NCBI GenBank assembly: GCA_965215765.1
Contig: OZ244118.1
Coordinates: 744,001-808,000 of the forward strand
From: G965212025 sp965215765
Lineage (GTDB): Bacteria > Pseudomonadota > Gammaproteobacteria > Poriferisulfidales > Oxydemutatoraceae
Direction of reading: 5' to 3'
Length of the DNA: 64,000 bases
The first letter of the stretch is position 1, and each line of letters opens with the position of its first letter. The position numbers and the translations under genes were made by a program. Shown piece after piece: positions 17,819 through 26,397 of this stretch. The notes under the pieces were generated by a model that searched no databases, was not told where the DNA came from, and saw only the letters and a program-made list of their open reading frames with translations.

Positions 17819-20800
17819 CTGATCAGAAACAGACATTGCTTACTAGCGGTGTTGCTACTGTTGGCACCTGGCGTGCTTGCACAAAGCATGCCAAGCATGG
17901 AAGTTGAGTTGCGACCTGCGCGATCAAGTTCTGAAATCCGTCATGCCCGGAAAGCAGCGGTTGAAAACTACCCCTTGCGGGCAACACGGCTTGATCTTTC
18001 TGTGCTGAGTGACAAAGAACAGAAAGAAATCAAAAGCTTGCTCAGTGACCCGATAAAGACCTACGTGGGGATTGGCAGAGACGCCTACTTGACTGCAGCA
18101 AATTGGGCAATGGTCAAACGGGAAGGCGGGTTTGAGATATGGCAGGCACAGATCCATTCTGCGGCGGCTTTGTCTTTGAAGGTGCGTTTTAGCGATTTTG
18201 ATCTTGGGTCGGGGATGTCTGTCAAAGTGTACGGTCTGGGAGGTGGTGTCGGTGTCCCGGTTGGGGAATATACGGGTCATGGGTTGGGAGACGGTGGGAA
18301 GTTCTGGTCATTGTCGGCACTTGGTGACGTGGTGGTCGTTGAATACTGGCTTCCTGCCGAGCTTGAGGTGCATCCCGACGACTTCCCCTTCAAAGTAGAA
18401 AGAATCAGCCATCGCTTCAGTGACGAAGAAGGCAAGCTTTTTGGGATGAATGCGAGACGTTTTATCCCCCGACAATCCACTTGCGGGTCTCCGATTCCTG
18501 TCTGTTCCGCAAATAATCAAGTGGCACAGGGCGTCGCCGGTTACGAAGTCACTGACTATTACGGGAATACCGGCTACTGCACCGGTGCCTTACTGAATAA
18601 CAGGCGAAGGGACGGTGCGCTTTATTTTCTCACTGCCTTTCATTGCATTGATGATGTGGTGAGTTCTTCTGAAGCCTACAAAGGCACATTCGTTGATACA
18701 CTTTTTCTGTTTCGTTACGATAGTTGCACTGATATATCTGGATATATCGTGGGTATAGGCGCGACATTTATTGCCGGAAGTGAGATCTCGGTGGCGGACT
18801 GGGCATTGTTACGTATTGAGGAGCTGGTTGGTGGCAACGGGCGCAGTAGCTATCTAGGTTGGGACGCTGACCTTCGTGAAAAGTTTGCAGGTTATACGAT
18901 TCACCACGGAAGTGGTGAACCGCAAGGGCGTTCCTCATTCGACAGCATCGGTCTTGATTATGCGGCAAGAGTTGTGACGAATAGCAATGGCAGTGGTGCA
19001 ACAGTTTTTTTGCCGTGCTCAGGTGCAGACTGCTCGCATTTCAAATTGCGATTTAATCAAAGTGCTTCAGGCGGTGCTTCGGGTGCTTCCATCTTTGTTG
19101 GTGGTGACCAACAAGTGGTGGGTGTGCTGACGAATGGTGATGAGAAGACCTGCAGAGGGACTGCTTCCAGATTCAGCAAGATGTACGAGGACGGACGGGT
19201 TCAGGGCGCACTCAATTATGGAGATGATTATTTTCGGAACACGGGAGAGGCGAGAAATTTTGATGACTCGGCTCGGCCTGACTACAATCCCTTCCCACCT
19301 GTGATCGAGGACGGTGCTGAGAAAATAATCAGTGTTGTATATGGCAGCGACAGCGGGTCACTGACTTTGCGTGCCGAGGCACCTGATGCCCGTTCCTTGC
19401 GCTGGCAATTGTTGGAAAGGTCAGGTCCCAGAGCACCGGGAAGTAGCGTACGTTTTCTGGAGGACGAAGGAGCCGATGCGTATATCGCCTATGAGGTGCA
19501 GAGTGGAGTTCAACAGAGGGATCAATTTTCTGTGCGGGTGAGTAGCGCGGGGGGTAGCGATGTGATCACTGTGCGCGTGTTACCTGTTGCGGGGGAGACA
19601 CCGTCGTTGCCGCCAGAATGCGAGGGAAAGGGGTTGGCGACGGCTCCGGGGGATGGGGGATCCGGCAATCCCTATCGGCTGAGTACGCTTTGCCAACTAC
19701 AGGACATTCATTCGCAGCTTGACGCTCATTATCGTCTGATTGCTGATATTGATGCTTCTGCCAGCCGTGACTGGAATGGTGGAAGCGGGTTTCTTCCTAT
19801 TGCCGGGGGAAGGGATTTCTACGAGCTTTTTGAAGCTGACAGCATTGATTTGGAGCTGAGGAATTATTTTGGGTCGGGTTATGCTTTTAGCGGCTCCTTT
19901 GATGGCGACGGTTTTTCTATTGATGGGTTGGTGGTGAATCGGAGATCGGAAGACTTTACGAGTCTGTTTTCCGTCACATTTGGTGCTGTCTTCAAGAATG
20001 TGCGGCTTTTGAACTCGGAAATAAAAGGGCGCAGAGGGGCGGGTGCTTTGGCGGGTGTCATGATTGATGGGAGTGTTTCTGGATTCCATTCTAAGGGTAG
20101 GGTCGATGGGCATTCGTACATAGGAGGCCTTTCGGGGATCAATTATTCCGGAAGCCTTGAGAACGGTTTGGTATCTGGTTCGGTACAAGGGGCTGGGGAT
20201 TTTGTCGGTGGCCTCACAGGAAGCAACCTTGAGGGAACTGTGTCCGGTGTTTCTGCGTACGAGTCGACTGTTTCAGGGAAAAACATTGTTGGTGGTCTCG
20301 CCGCCCACAGTCGTGATGGCACTATCAGTCGTAGCAATGCAGACGCAGTGGTTACTGGCAGCGGTCTGGTCGTTGGGGGTCTATTGGGATGGGGCGAGGA
20401 AGGAGCCGTGCGCGAAAGCTTCGCAGTTGGAGCAGTTAGTGGTCTTGATGCTATTGGTGGTCTGGTGGGAGCTTGCCATGAGAGTGACGTTGATAACAGT
20501 TTTGCGACAGCTTCTGTTTCAGGAGCTGAGGGTGTGGGCGGCTTGGTAGGTCTTGGTACTCCAGGAAGCGAGGTTGCTAATAGTTATGCGACCGGGGCAG
20601 TAGCTGGCAGCATCGGGGCAGGTAGTCTGGTCGGCAATAATCAAGGTGAAGTCAGGAACAGCTATGCCTCAGGTGTGGTCAGATCTGTAGGGAGTGGTGA
20701 ATACGTGGGAGGTCTCTTGGGAGACAGCAGAGTTGGGTCTTCGTCTGGAAGTTTCATGCGCACGTTGGCGCAATTGAAGTGTCCGCCAAGCCCGGGTCAG

Positions 20801-22480
20801 TTTTGTCAGGGCGCTAGCTCGTATGTCGGCTGGAGTGAGCGGGAGTGGGACTTTGGTGATGCGAACACGCTGCCAACTATCCGCTCGCAGTCTGCTCCCA
20901 TGATCGCGGGGGGTGACGAGGAAACGTTCGTAGCAGCTTATGGGGCTGAAAGCGCGGAGTTCACATTGCGTGCGAATGCTTCGGGCTCGGGTTTTTTGGT
21001 ATGGGGGTTGGCAGATTCAGGTTCAAGTGTGGCAGGGAGCAGCGTGCGTTTTCCGAGGGTTCAGGGAGCTGAGGCGCGTGTCGTTTATGAGGTTCCTGGG
21101 GGGATTAAAGAACCGGATCAATTTTCTGTGTGGGTGCGTAGTCCGGGTGGTAGCGATGTGATTACTGTACGCGTGAACGTCGAGCCTGCGATTGTTGAGG
21201 GTGATGAGAAAGAGCTCAGCGTGGCTTATGGCAGCAACAGCGTGACGCTGATTTTGAGTGCCGGGGCGGCCAATCCCGATTCTTTGAGATGGCAGTTGTT
21301 GTCCGGGTCAGGTTCGAGTGTGCCGGGAAGCCGTGTGTATTTTCTGAAAGGCCGGGGGGCTGAGGCGCGTGTTGTTTATGAGGTTTCCGGCGGGATTCGG
21401 CAGGAAGACCAGTTTTCTGTGCAGGTGAGTGGTAGAGGAGGCAGCGATGTGATTACCATAAACGTGGTTGCTGCGCCTGCGATTGTTGAGGGTGACGAGG
21501 AAGCACTCATAGTGGCTTACGGTAGTAGTAGTGGGGCACTGGACTTGAGTGCCGGGGCGGTTAACCCCGATTCTTTGAGATGGCAGTTGTTGTCTGGTTC
21601 AGGCTCGAATGTACCGGGAAGCCGCGTGTATTTCCTGAAAGACCGGGGGGCTGAGGCTCGTGTTGTTTATGAGGTTCCCGGAGGGATTAAAGAGAAAGAC
21701 CGGTTCTCTGTGCGAGTGAGTGACACGTATGGCAGTGATGAAATTACGATCCACGTGATGCCGGACAGGATACCGGTGATTAGCCGAGTTTTCGGGAGAG
21801 AGGTTGCCGGTGATGATGAGCTGACTGTCTACATCAGCCCCCAAATACTGGAAGTGACTTTGCGCGCGATTGCCTTCGATGAATCACCAGAGAAGCTGAA
21901 GTGGACAATTGCAGACACCTCCGTAAATGGTGCGACAACAGCCCGCTTTTTGCTTGGCGACGCTGGGGAAAATGCAATCCTGGTCTCAAGTGCGGAGAAA
22001 GTTCGGGTGCTTTATAGGCGAGGTTCTACAGCAGTTACAAGCAGTAGCTTTCTCATTACGGTGACAGACACGCTTGGACAAACAGACTCGCTTCGGGTGC
22101 GTATGGTCGTGGATGCGACTACTCCAGAGATCGCCAATGAAGGCGTGATGACCACTGCGGAGGGAAAAACACTGGAAGTGAGAATACCGTACAGTAGCGA
22201 GCAACTAATACTGGATTTGCTTACCCGTTTGGCACGGGCGGGACTTGTGGGGAAACCAGTCAGCAGTGCCCCGACTGAGATGACGCAGGTATCGTTTCTT
22301 CCGGCTGATGGTGAAGGGACACTGAAGGTGCTGCTACAGGTTCCGCAAAGTTTGGATGAAGCCTCGTTCAGGATACGAGTTAGCAACGGGTCTGCCAGCG
22401 AGGAAATTACGATATTGGTTACACGCGAGCAAGTTATTCCGGTGCGATCGAAAGTGCTGCTCGGTGGCGCGACTCGATAA
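17819..22480 (+). CDS. Secreted S1 serine protease with GLUG and Ig-like domains (paralogue 3)
   Basis: This protein of about 1553 residues has the same plan as paralogue 1. Order: signal peptide (LLAVLLLLAPGVLA), pro-domain, S1 domain with His275 in LTAFHC, Asp327 in DWALLRI and Ser421 in GGASGAS (Ser replaces the usual Pro after SGA), Ig-like domain (about 500-590), GLUG beta-helix (about 600-1015), three to four Ig-like domains, and the common C-terminal domain. No ATG is available. The ancestral start region reads GTG-CTT-TGA and the G run has one base more than in paralogue 2. The best start is CTG 17819, preceded by GGGGGG; the GTG at 17849 would cut into the signal peptide. Two Ig-like domains (nt 21170-21530) are almost identical in DNA to those of paralogue 2, a sign of gene conversion. 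Confidence 0.8.
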   Translation: MIRNRHCLLAVLLLLAPGVLAQSMPSMEVELRPARSSSEIRHARKAAVENYPLRATRLDLSVLSDKEQKEIKSLLSDPIKTYVGIGRDAYLTAANWAMVKREGGFEIWQAQIHSAAALSLKVRFSDFDLGSGMSVKVYGLGGGVGVPVGEYTGHGLGDGGKFWSLSALGDVVVVEYWLPAELEVHPDDFPFKVERISHRFSDEEGKLFGMNARRFIPRQSTCGSPIPVCSANNQVAQGVAGYEVTDYYGNTGYCTGALLNNRRRDGALYFLTAFHCIDDVVSSSEAYKGTFVDTLFLFRYDSCTDISGYIVGIGATFIAGSEISVADWALLRIEELVGGNGRSSYLGWDADLREKFAGYTIHHGSGEPQGRSSFDSIGLDYAARVVTNSNGSGATVFLPCSGADCSHFKLRFNQSASGGASGASIFVGGDQQVVGVLTNGDEKTCRGTASRFSKMYEDGRVQGALNYGDDYFRNTGEARNFDDSARPDYNPFPPVIEDGAEKIISVVYGSDSGSLTLRAEAPDARSLRWQLLERSGPRAPGSSVRFLEDEGADAYIAYEVQSGVQQRDQFSVRVSSAGGSDVITVRVLPVAGETPSLPPECEGKGLATAPGDGGSGNPYRLSTLCQLQDIHSQLDAHYRLIADIDASASRDWNGGSGFLPIAGGRDFYELFEADSIDLELRNYFGSGYAFSGSFDGDGFSIDGLVVNRRSEDFTSLFSVTFGAVFKNVRLLNSEIKGRRGAGALAGVMIDGSVSGFHSKGRVDGHSYIGGLSGINYSGSLENGLVSGSVQGAGDFVGGLTGSNLEGTVSGVSAYESTVSGKNIVGGLAAHSRDGTISRSNADAVVTGSGLVVGGLLGWGEEGAVRESFAVGAVSGLDAIGGLVGACHESDVDNSFATASVSGAEGVGGLVGLGTPGSEVANSYATGAVAGSIGAGSLVGNNQGEVRNSYASGVVRSVGSGEYVGGLLGDSRVGSSSGSFMRTLAQLKCPPSPGQFCQGASSYVGWSEREWDFGDANTLPTIRSQSAPMIAGGDEETFVAAYGAESAEFTLRANASGSGFLVWGLADSGSSVAGSSVRFPRVQGAEARVVYEVPGGIKEPDQFSVWVRSPGGSDVITVRVNVEPAIVEGDEKELSVAYGSNSVTLILSAGAANPDSLRWQLLSGSGSSVPGSRVYFLKGRGAEARVVYEVSGGIRQEDQFSVQVSGRGGSDVITINVVAAPAIVEGDEEALIVAYGSSSGALDLSAGAVNPDSLRWQLLSGSGSNVPGSRVYFLKDRGAEARVVYEVPGGIKEKDRFSVRVSDTYGSDEITIHVMPDRIPVISRVFGREVAGDDELTVYISPQILEVTLRAIAFDESPEKLKWTIADTSVNGATTARFLLGDAGENAILVSSAEKVRVLYRRGSTAVTSSSFLITVTDTLGQTDSLRVRMVVDATTPEIANEGVMTTAEGKTLEVRIPYSSEQLILDLLTRLARAGLVGKPVSSAPTEMTQVSFLPADGEGTLKVLLQVPQSLDEASFRIRVSNGSASEEITILVTREQVIPVRSKVLLGGATR

Positions 22481-23163
22481 GAGCAACCACGACCACGCTT
22501 GCTTTGGCAAGAAGTTCCTCATGGTTCTGTTTTGGATGAAGCCGAGTTCAGTGTACGAGTTAGCAACGGGTCTGCCAGTGAGGACATCGTGATACGGGTC
22601 GAACGCGAGCTAATTATTCCGGTAGTGCGCTCGAAAGTGCAACTCGGTGGTGCAGGTATCGTTTCTTCCGGCTGATGGTGAAGGGGTGCTGAAGGTGAGG
22701 CTCCCGGTTCAATTGGATGTGGATGAAGCCGAGTTCAGGATACGAGTTAGCAATGGGTCTGCCAGTGAGGACATCGTGATACGGGTCACGCGCGAGCAAG
22801 TTATTTCGGTAGTGCGCTCGAAAGTGCAACTCGGTGGCGCGACCCGATAAGAGCGAACCGCGACTGTTCCGGTAACTGATTCCTTGTTTTTCTGCTTTGC
22901 CACCGACGTGATCAAACCGTGTTTTTGACAATGTCGTAGCCAAGCCGTAACGTCGGACAAGTGCGGAGTCATGCGTAGCAATTTTCGGCAACTCTGTGGT
23001 TGTGTATGGAGGGTATTTCCGGGCGGGTGTTGGCTGACACGGAGCTGCATCGGAGTGTTGTATAGTTTGCCGGGAACGACAATTTCTTGGGTGTGGAACA
23101 CAAGTCGTTTTGAATCGCATGGCATCAGGGTCGGAGTATCTGATTTCGGTGTCGTGTTTTTTT
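22481..23163 (+). repeat. Spacer with truncated protease-tail copies
   Basis: Behind paralogue 3 lie two further 3'-end segments. The first (about 22530-22655) repeats the codons for the last 40 residues and then jumps back into an earlier part of the same tail. The second is the longer fragment listed separately. From about 22860 the spacer resembles the right parts of the other protease spacers and ends in the shared leader (about 23050-23163). Confidence 0.85.
22653..22850 (+). pseudogene. C-terminal fragment of a protease paralogue
   Basis: An open stretch of about 65 codons equivalent to the last 65 residues of the secreted proteases: VSFLPADGEGVLKV, then FRIRVSNGSASED, then VQLGGATR and a stop. 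There is no start signal and no upstream part. It could be the remnant of a fifth gene or a product of tail duplication; the jump at its 5' edge, directly after another tail copy, favours duplication. Confidence 0.8.
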
Positions 23164-25737
23164 ATGCTTTGCTTGGAGGTACAAACCTTGATCAGAAACA
23201 GATATTGTTTACTGTTGGGGCTACTGTTGTTGGCACCTTGCGCGTTTTCGCAAAGCATGCCGAGCATGGAGATTGAACTGCGATCTGCGCGACCAAGTTC
23301 TGAAATTCGTCATGCTTGGAAAGCAGCGGTTGAAAATTATCCCCTACGGGCAACGCGGCTTGATCTTTCCGTGCTGAACGACAAAGAACAGGAAAAAACC
23401 CAAAGTCTGCTCAGTGACCCGATAAACAAATACGTGGGAATTGGCAGAGATGTCCACTTGACTGCGGCAAATTGGGCAATGGTCAAGCGGGAAGATGGAT
23501 TTGCAATATGGCAGGCACAGATCCGTTCCGTAGCTGCCTTGTCCATGCAGGTACGTTTTAACGATTTTGATCTTGGGTTGGGGATGTCCGTCAAAGTGTA
23601 CGGTCTCAGCGGTGCTTCGCCAGTCGGAGAATATATGGGTCGTGGGTTGGAGGATGCCGGAATGTTTTGGTCGTTGGCAGTTCCTGGTGACACAGTGGTC
23701 GTGGAATACTGGCTTCCTGCCGAGCTCAAGACGCACCCTGGTGACTTTCCCTTCAAGGTAGAAAAAATCATCCATTACTTCAAAGGCGCAGGAGGCGAGC
23801 TGTCTGGAGTGAATGTGAGTCGTTTTGTCCCCCGACACACTGCTTGCGGAGATCCGGTTCCTGTCTGTTCTGCAAATGACCGCGCGGGGCAGGGTGTTGG
23901 TCACTTGCGGATGCTTGACGTTTCCAGTCTATCAGCCCCTAGGGTGGTGGAGTGCTCCGGTGTCCTACTGAATAACAGGCGAAGGGACAGTGCACTTTAT
24001 TTTCTCACTTCTTTTTATTGTGTTGATTTTTCGTTGCTTGGACGCTCCCCAGAAACCCCAGTGGGCTTCCGGCTCCAGTCTTCCGTGTTGGGTCTGGATC
24101 CTCCGATGTTCCGGTTTCGTTACGATGATTGTGACACTGATAATTCCCTGGTCACGAACGCTGCCGGCGTGAACTATATTGCCGGAAGTGATTTGGGGGA
24201 TTGGGCACTGTTGCGCATCGCTGGCCAGCTGACGGGCATTCCTGGAATCCCGTTGTTAGGCCTCCCTGAATACACCGCCACCCTTCTGGGTTGGAACGCC
24301 GACCCTCGTGAAAAATTCGCAGGCTACACAATTCACCACGGAGGATATGGCAGTGCGACAACCGCAGGACAGCAAACCCGCTCCTCGTTTGACAGCACCG
24401 GTTTTCTTTATCTGGATCGGCGTCGGTCTTGGGATTTTTTGCCGTGTTTGGGTGCGGGCTGTGCATATCTACAACTGCAGCTTGGTCAAAGTATTTTTTA
24501 CAGAGGGACAGGTGCTCCCATCTTTGTTAATGGCAGTCAAGACGTGGTGGGGGTGGTCGCGGGGGTGGTCAGGAATGACGGGTTCTGCGAAGCGCATGCT
24601 TCCAGATTCAGCAAGATATACGAGGATGGGCGGGTTCAGGGAGCACTCAATTATGGTAACGATTATTACTGGGAAAGGGGAGAGGCGAGAAGTTTTGATG
24701 ATTCAGCTCGCCCTTCTTACTACATTCCGCCGCCCGAGATTAATGAAGGTGGCGAGAAAGAGTTTAAAGTGAGATATAAAGACTTTAGTTCTGATTTCAG
24801 CTTGACTGCCGTGGCAGATGATCCAAGTACTCTGAGTTGGCAGTTGTTGCCCGGTTCAACTCCCAGAGCGCAGGGAAGTACGGCACGGGTTCTGAGAGAC
24901 CGAGGGGCGAATGTCCGTGTTGCTTATGAGGTGCAGGGTGGAATTAAAGAGGAAGACCGGTTCTCTTTGCGAGTGAGTGACATGTATGGCAGCGACGAAA
25001 TTACGATTTTTGTGATACCGGACAAGCCTCCGGTGATTAGACGGGTATTCGGTAGGGAGGTTGGCGATGATGATGAGCTGGTTGTCTATATCAGTCCCCA
25101 AATTCAAGAAGTGACTTTGCGCGCGATTGCCTTTGATGATCTGGCAAGCACACTAAAGTGGACGACTGAAGACACCCGTGCAAATGGTGCGATTTCGGCT
25201 CGCTTTTTGCTTGACGACACCGGGGAAATTGTAAACCGGGTTTCAGGTACGGAGAAAGTCCGGGTGCTTTATAAGAGAGGTTCTACAGCAGTTACAAGCG
25301 GCAGTTTTGCCATTACGGTGGAAGATTCGCCGCTTTATCAAATAGACTCGCTTCGGGTGCGTATGATCGAGGATGCGACTACTCCGGTAATCGTCAACGA
25401 AGGCGTGACAATCACCGAGACGGTTAAAACACTGGAAGTGGAAATACCTTACTACAGCAAGCAACTAAATCTGGATTTGCTTACCAGTTCGGCGCGGGCG
25501 GGTCTTGTGGGAGAACAAATCAGCAGTACCCCGACTGAAGCGCAGGCATTGTTTCTTCCGGCTGATGGTGAAGGGACATTGAAAGTGGATCTGCAGGTTC
25601 CACAAAGTTTGGATGAAGCCTCATTCGAGATACGAGTTAGCAATGGGTCTGCTAGCGAGGAAATAACGATACGGGTCGAACGCGAGCTAATTATTCCGGT
25701 GCGGTCGAAAGTGCTGCTCGGTGGCGCGACTCGATAA
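23164..25737 (+). CDS. Secreted pseudoprotease of the S1 family (paralogue 4, short)
   Basis: The shortest paralogue, about 857 residues. Order: signal peptide (LLLGLLLLAPCAFS), pro-domain, S1-like domain, one Ig-like domain (about 520-610) and the shared C-terminal domain ending VLLGGATR. It has no GLUG region. The catalytic centre is altered: where the others have TAFHC it has TSFYC (Tyr285 for His), and GxSGAP has become RGTGAP (Thr449 for Ser); Asp346 in DWALLRI remains. It should therefore be proteolytically dead while retaining the fold. The ATG at 23164 is in frame, but a TTG at 23188 has a perfect GGAGGT seven bases upstream and may be the real start. A binding, decoy or inhibitor role is possible; none is shown by the sequence. 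Confidence 0.85.
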   Translation: MLCLEVQTLIRNRYCLLLGLLLLAPCAFSQSMPSMEIELRSARPSSEIRHAWKAAVENYPLRATRLDLSVLNDKEQEKTQSLLSDPINKYVGIGRDVHLTAANWAMVKREDGFAIWQAQIRSVAALSMQVRFNDFDLGLGMSVKVYGLSGASPVGEYMGRGLEDAGMFWSLAVPGDTVVVEYWLPAELKTHPGDFPFKVEKIIHYFKGAGGELSGVNVSRFVPRHTACGDPVPVCSANDRAGQGVGHLRMLDVSSLSAPRVVECSGVLLNNRRRDSALYFLTSFYCVDFSLLGRSPETPVGFRLQSSVLGLDPPMFRFRYDDCDTDNSLVTNAAGVNYIAGSDLGDWALLRIAGQLTGIPGIPLLGLPEYTATLLGWNADPREKFAGYTIHHGGYGSATTAGQQTRSSFDSTGFLYLDRRRSWDFLPCLGAGCAYLQLQLGQSIFYRGTGAPIFVNGSQDVVGVVAGVVRNDGFCEAHASRFSKIYEDGRVQGALNYGNDYYWERGEARSFDDSARPSYYIPPPEINEGGEKEFKVRYKDFSSDFSLTAVADDPSTLSWQLLPGSTPRAQGSTARVLRDRGANVRVAYEVQGGIKEEDRFSLRVSDMYGSDEITIFVIPDKPPVIRRVFGREVGDDDELVVYISPQIQEVTLRAIAFDDLASTLKWTTEDTRANGAISARFLLDDTGEIVNRVSGTEKVRVLYKRGSTAVTSGSFAITVEDSPLYQIDSLRVRMIEDATTPVIVNEGVTITETVKTLEVEIPYYSKQLNLDLLTSSARAGLVGEQISSTPTEAQALFLPADGEGTLKVDLQVPQSLDEASFEIRVSNGSASEEITIRVERELIIPVRSKVLLGGATR

Positions 25738-26022
25738 GAGCGAACCACGCCTGTTTCGGCAAGCAGTCCGCTATTTTTCCGTTTTGAATGAAGCTTCGTT
25801 CGTTCGTGGCGCGAGTTGGCAATGGGTCTGCCTGCTTCGCTGTCCTTGGTGCCGGCATGTTCAAGCTGTGTTTTTGACAATGTCTCGGTCAGGTTGCAAT
25901 ACCGGACAGATGCGAAAAATCGTGTGTTGTGCGTTGCTTGCCAACGAAAATGCGAACATAATCACCATCCGCAACGCGCTTTCGTCGTGTGGGGTTCATT
26001 CTGTCAGAAGCGGAGGCTTGGA
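25738..26022. other. Spacer between the protease cluster and the fhc operon
   Basis: The left 170 bases are again the post-stop sequence common to the protease genes (CCGCTATTTTTCCGTTTTGAATG, then GTGTTTTTGACAATGTCTCG). The remaining 110 bases lead into the FwdD-like gene, with CGGAGG seven bases before its ATG. No obvious promoter was found. Confidence 0.6.
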
Positions 26023-26382
26023 ATGACAAAAATGTTGTTGATACCGGGTCGTTCCCGAAACCAGGGCACCGCGCTCAACGCTGGAAAATTGGGGGAGAAA
26101 TATCTGGATGTAACGTCCACGCTGGAAATGAATGAACTTGATATGCAGAAGCTTGGGATTGAGAAAGGTGGCAAGGTACGGCTGTCTTCATCTGTCGGCG
26201 AAGTGGTGGTGAGCTGTGTGCCCCGAAAGGATGCTGATTTGCCTTCCGGCTTGCTGTTTATTGCTTATGGCCCGACTTCGAGCGAGTTAATGTCGAGTGA
26301 TACCGCTGGCAGTGGTATGCCGTTGTCGAAGCATTTGGAAGTCAAAGTTGAAAGATGCGATGGCGCAGACATCGGGGAGTGA
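26023..26382 (+). CDS. FwdD-like molybdopterin-dinucleotide-binding subunit
   Basis: A 119-residue protein resembling the FmdD/FwdD subunit of archaeal formylmethanofuran dehydrogenase, a small double-psi barrel that covers the molybdopterin guanine dinucleotide cofactor in the B subunit. Visible features are the N-terminal LLIPGRSRNQGTALNAGK, the NELDMQKLGIEKGGKVRLSS segment typical of the Mo-pterin dinucleotide-binding fold (a loop with a conserved Gly before a strand), VVVSCVP and LLFIAYGP. I chose the ATG at 26023 because CGGAGG sits at the right distance; a longer frame upstream has no family similarity. It ends 15 bases before fhcB, so the two are co-transcribed. As far as I recall, the characterised bacterial Fhc complex of Methylorubrum extorquens has no such subunit, so its presence here is notable. 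Confidence 0.75.
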   Translation: MTKMLLIPGRSRNQGTALNAGKLGEKYLDVTSTLEMNELDMQKLGIEKGGKVRLSSSVGEVVVSCVPRKDADLPSGLLFIAYGPTSSELMSSDTAGSGMPLSKHLEVKVERCDGADIGE

Positions 26383-26397
26383 ACAGGGGAAAAAATA

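Noticed and set aside
25816..26022. Longer N-terminus for the FwdD-like protein
   Set aside because: The extra 69 residues are Cys-rich and overlap protease-spacer repeat sequence; the ATG at 26023 has a good CGGAGG.
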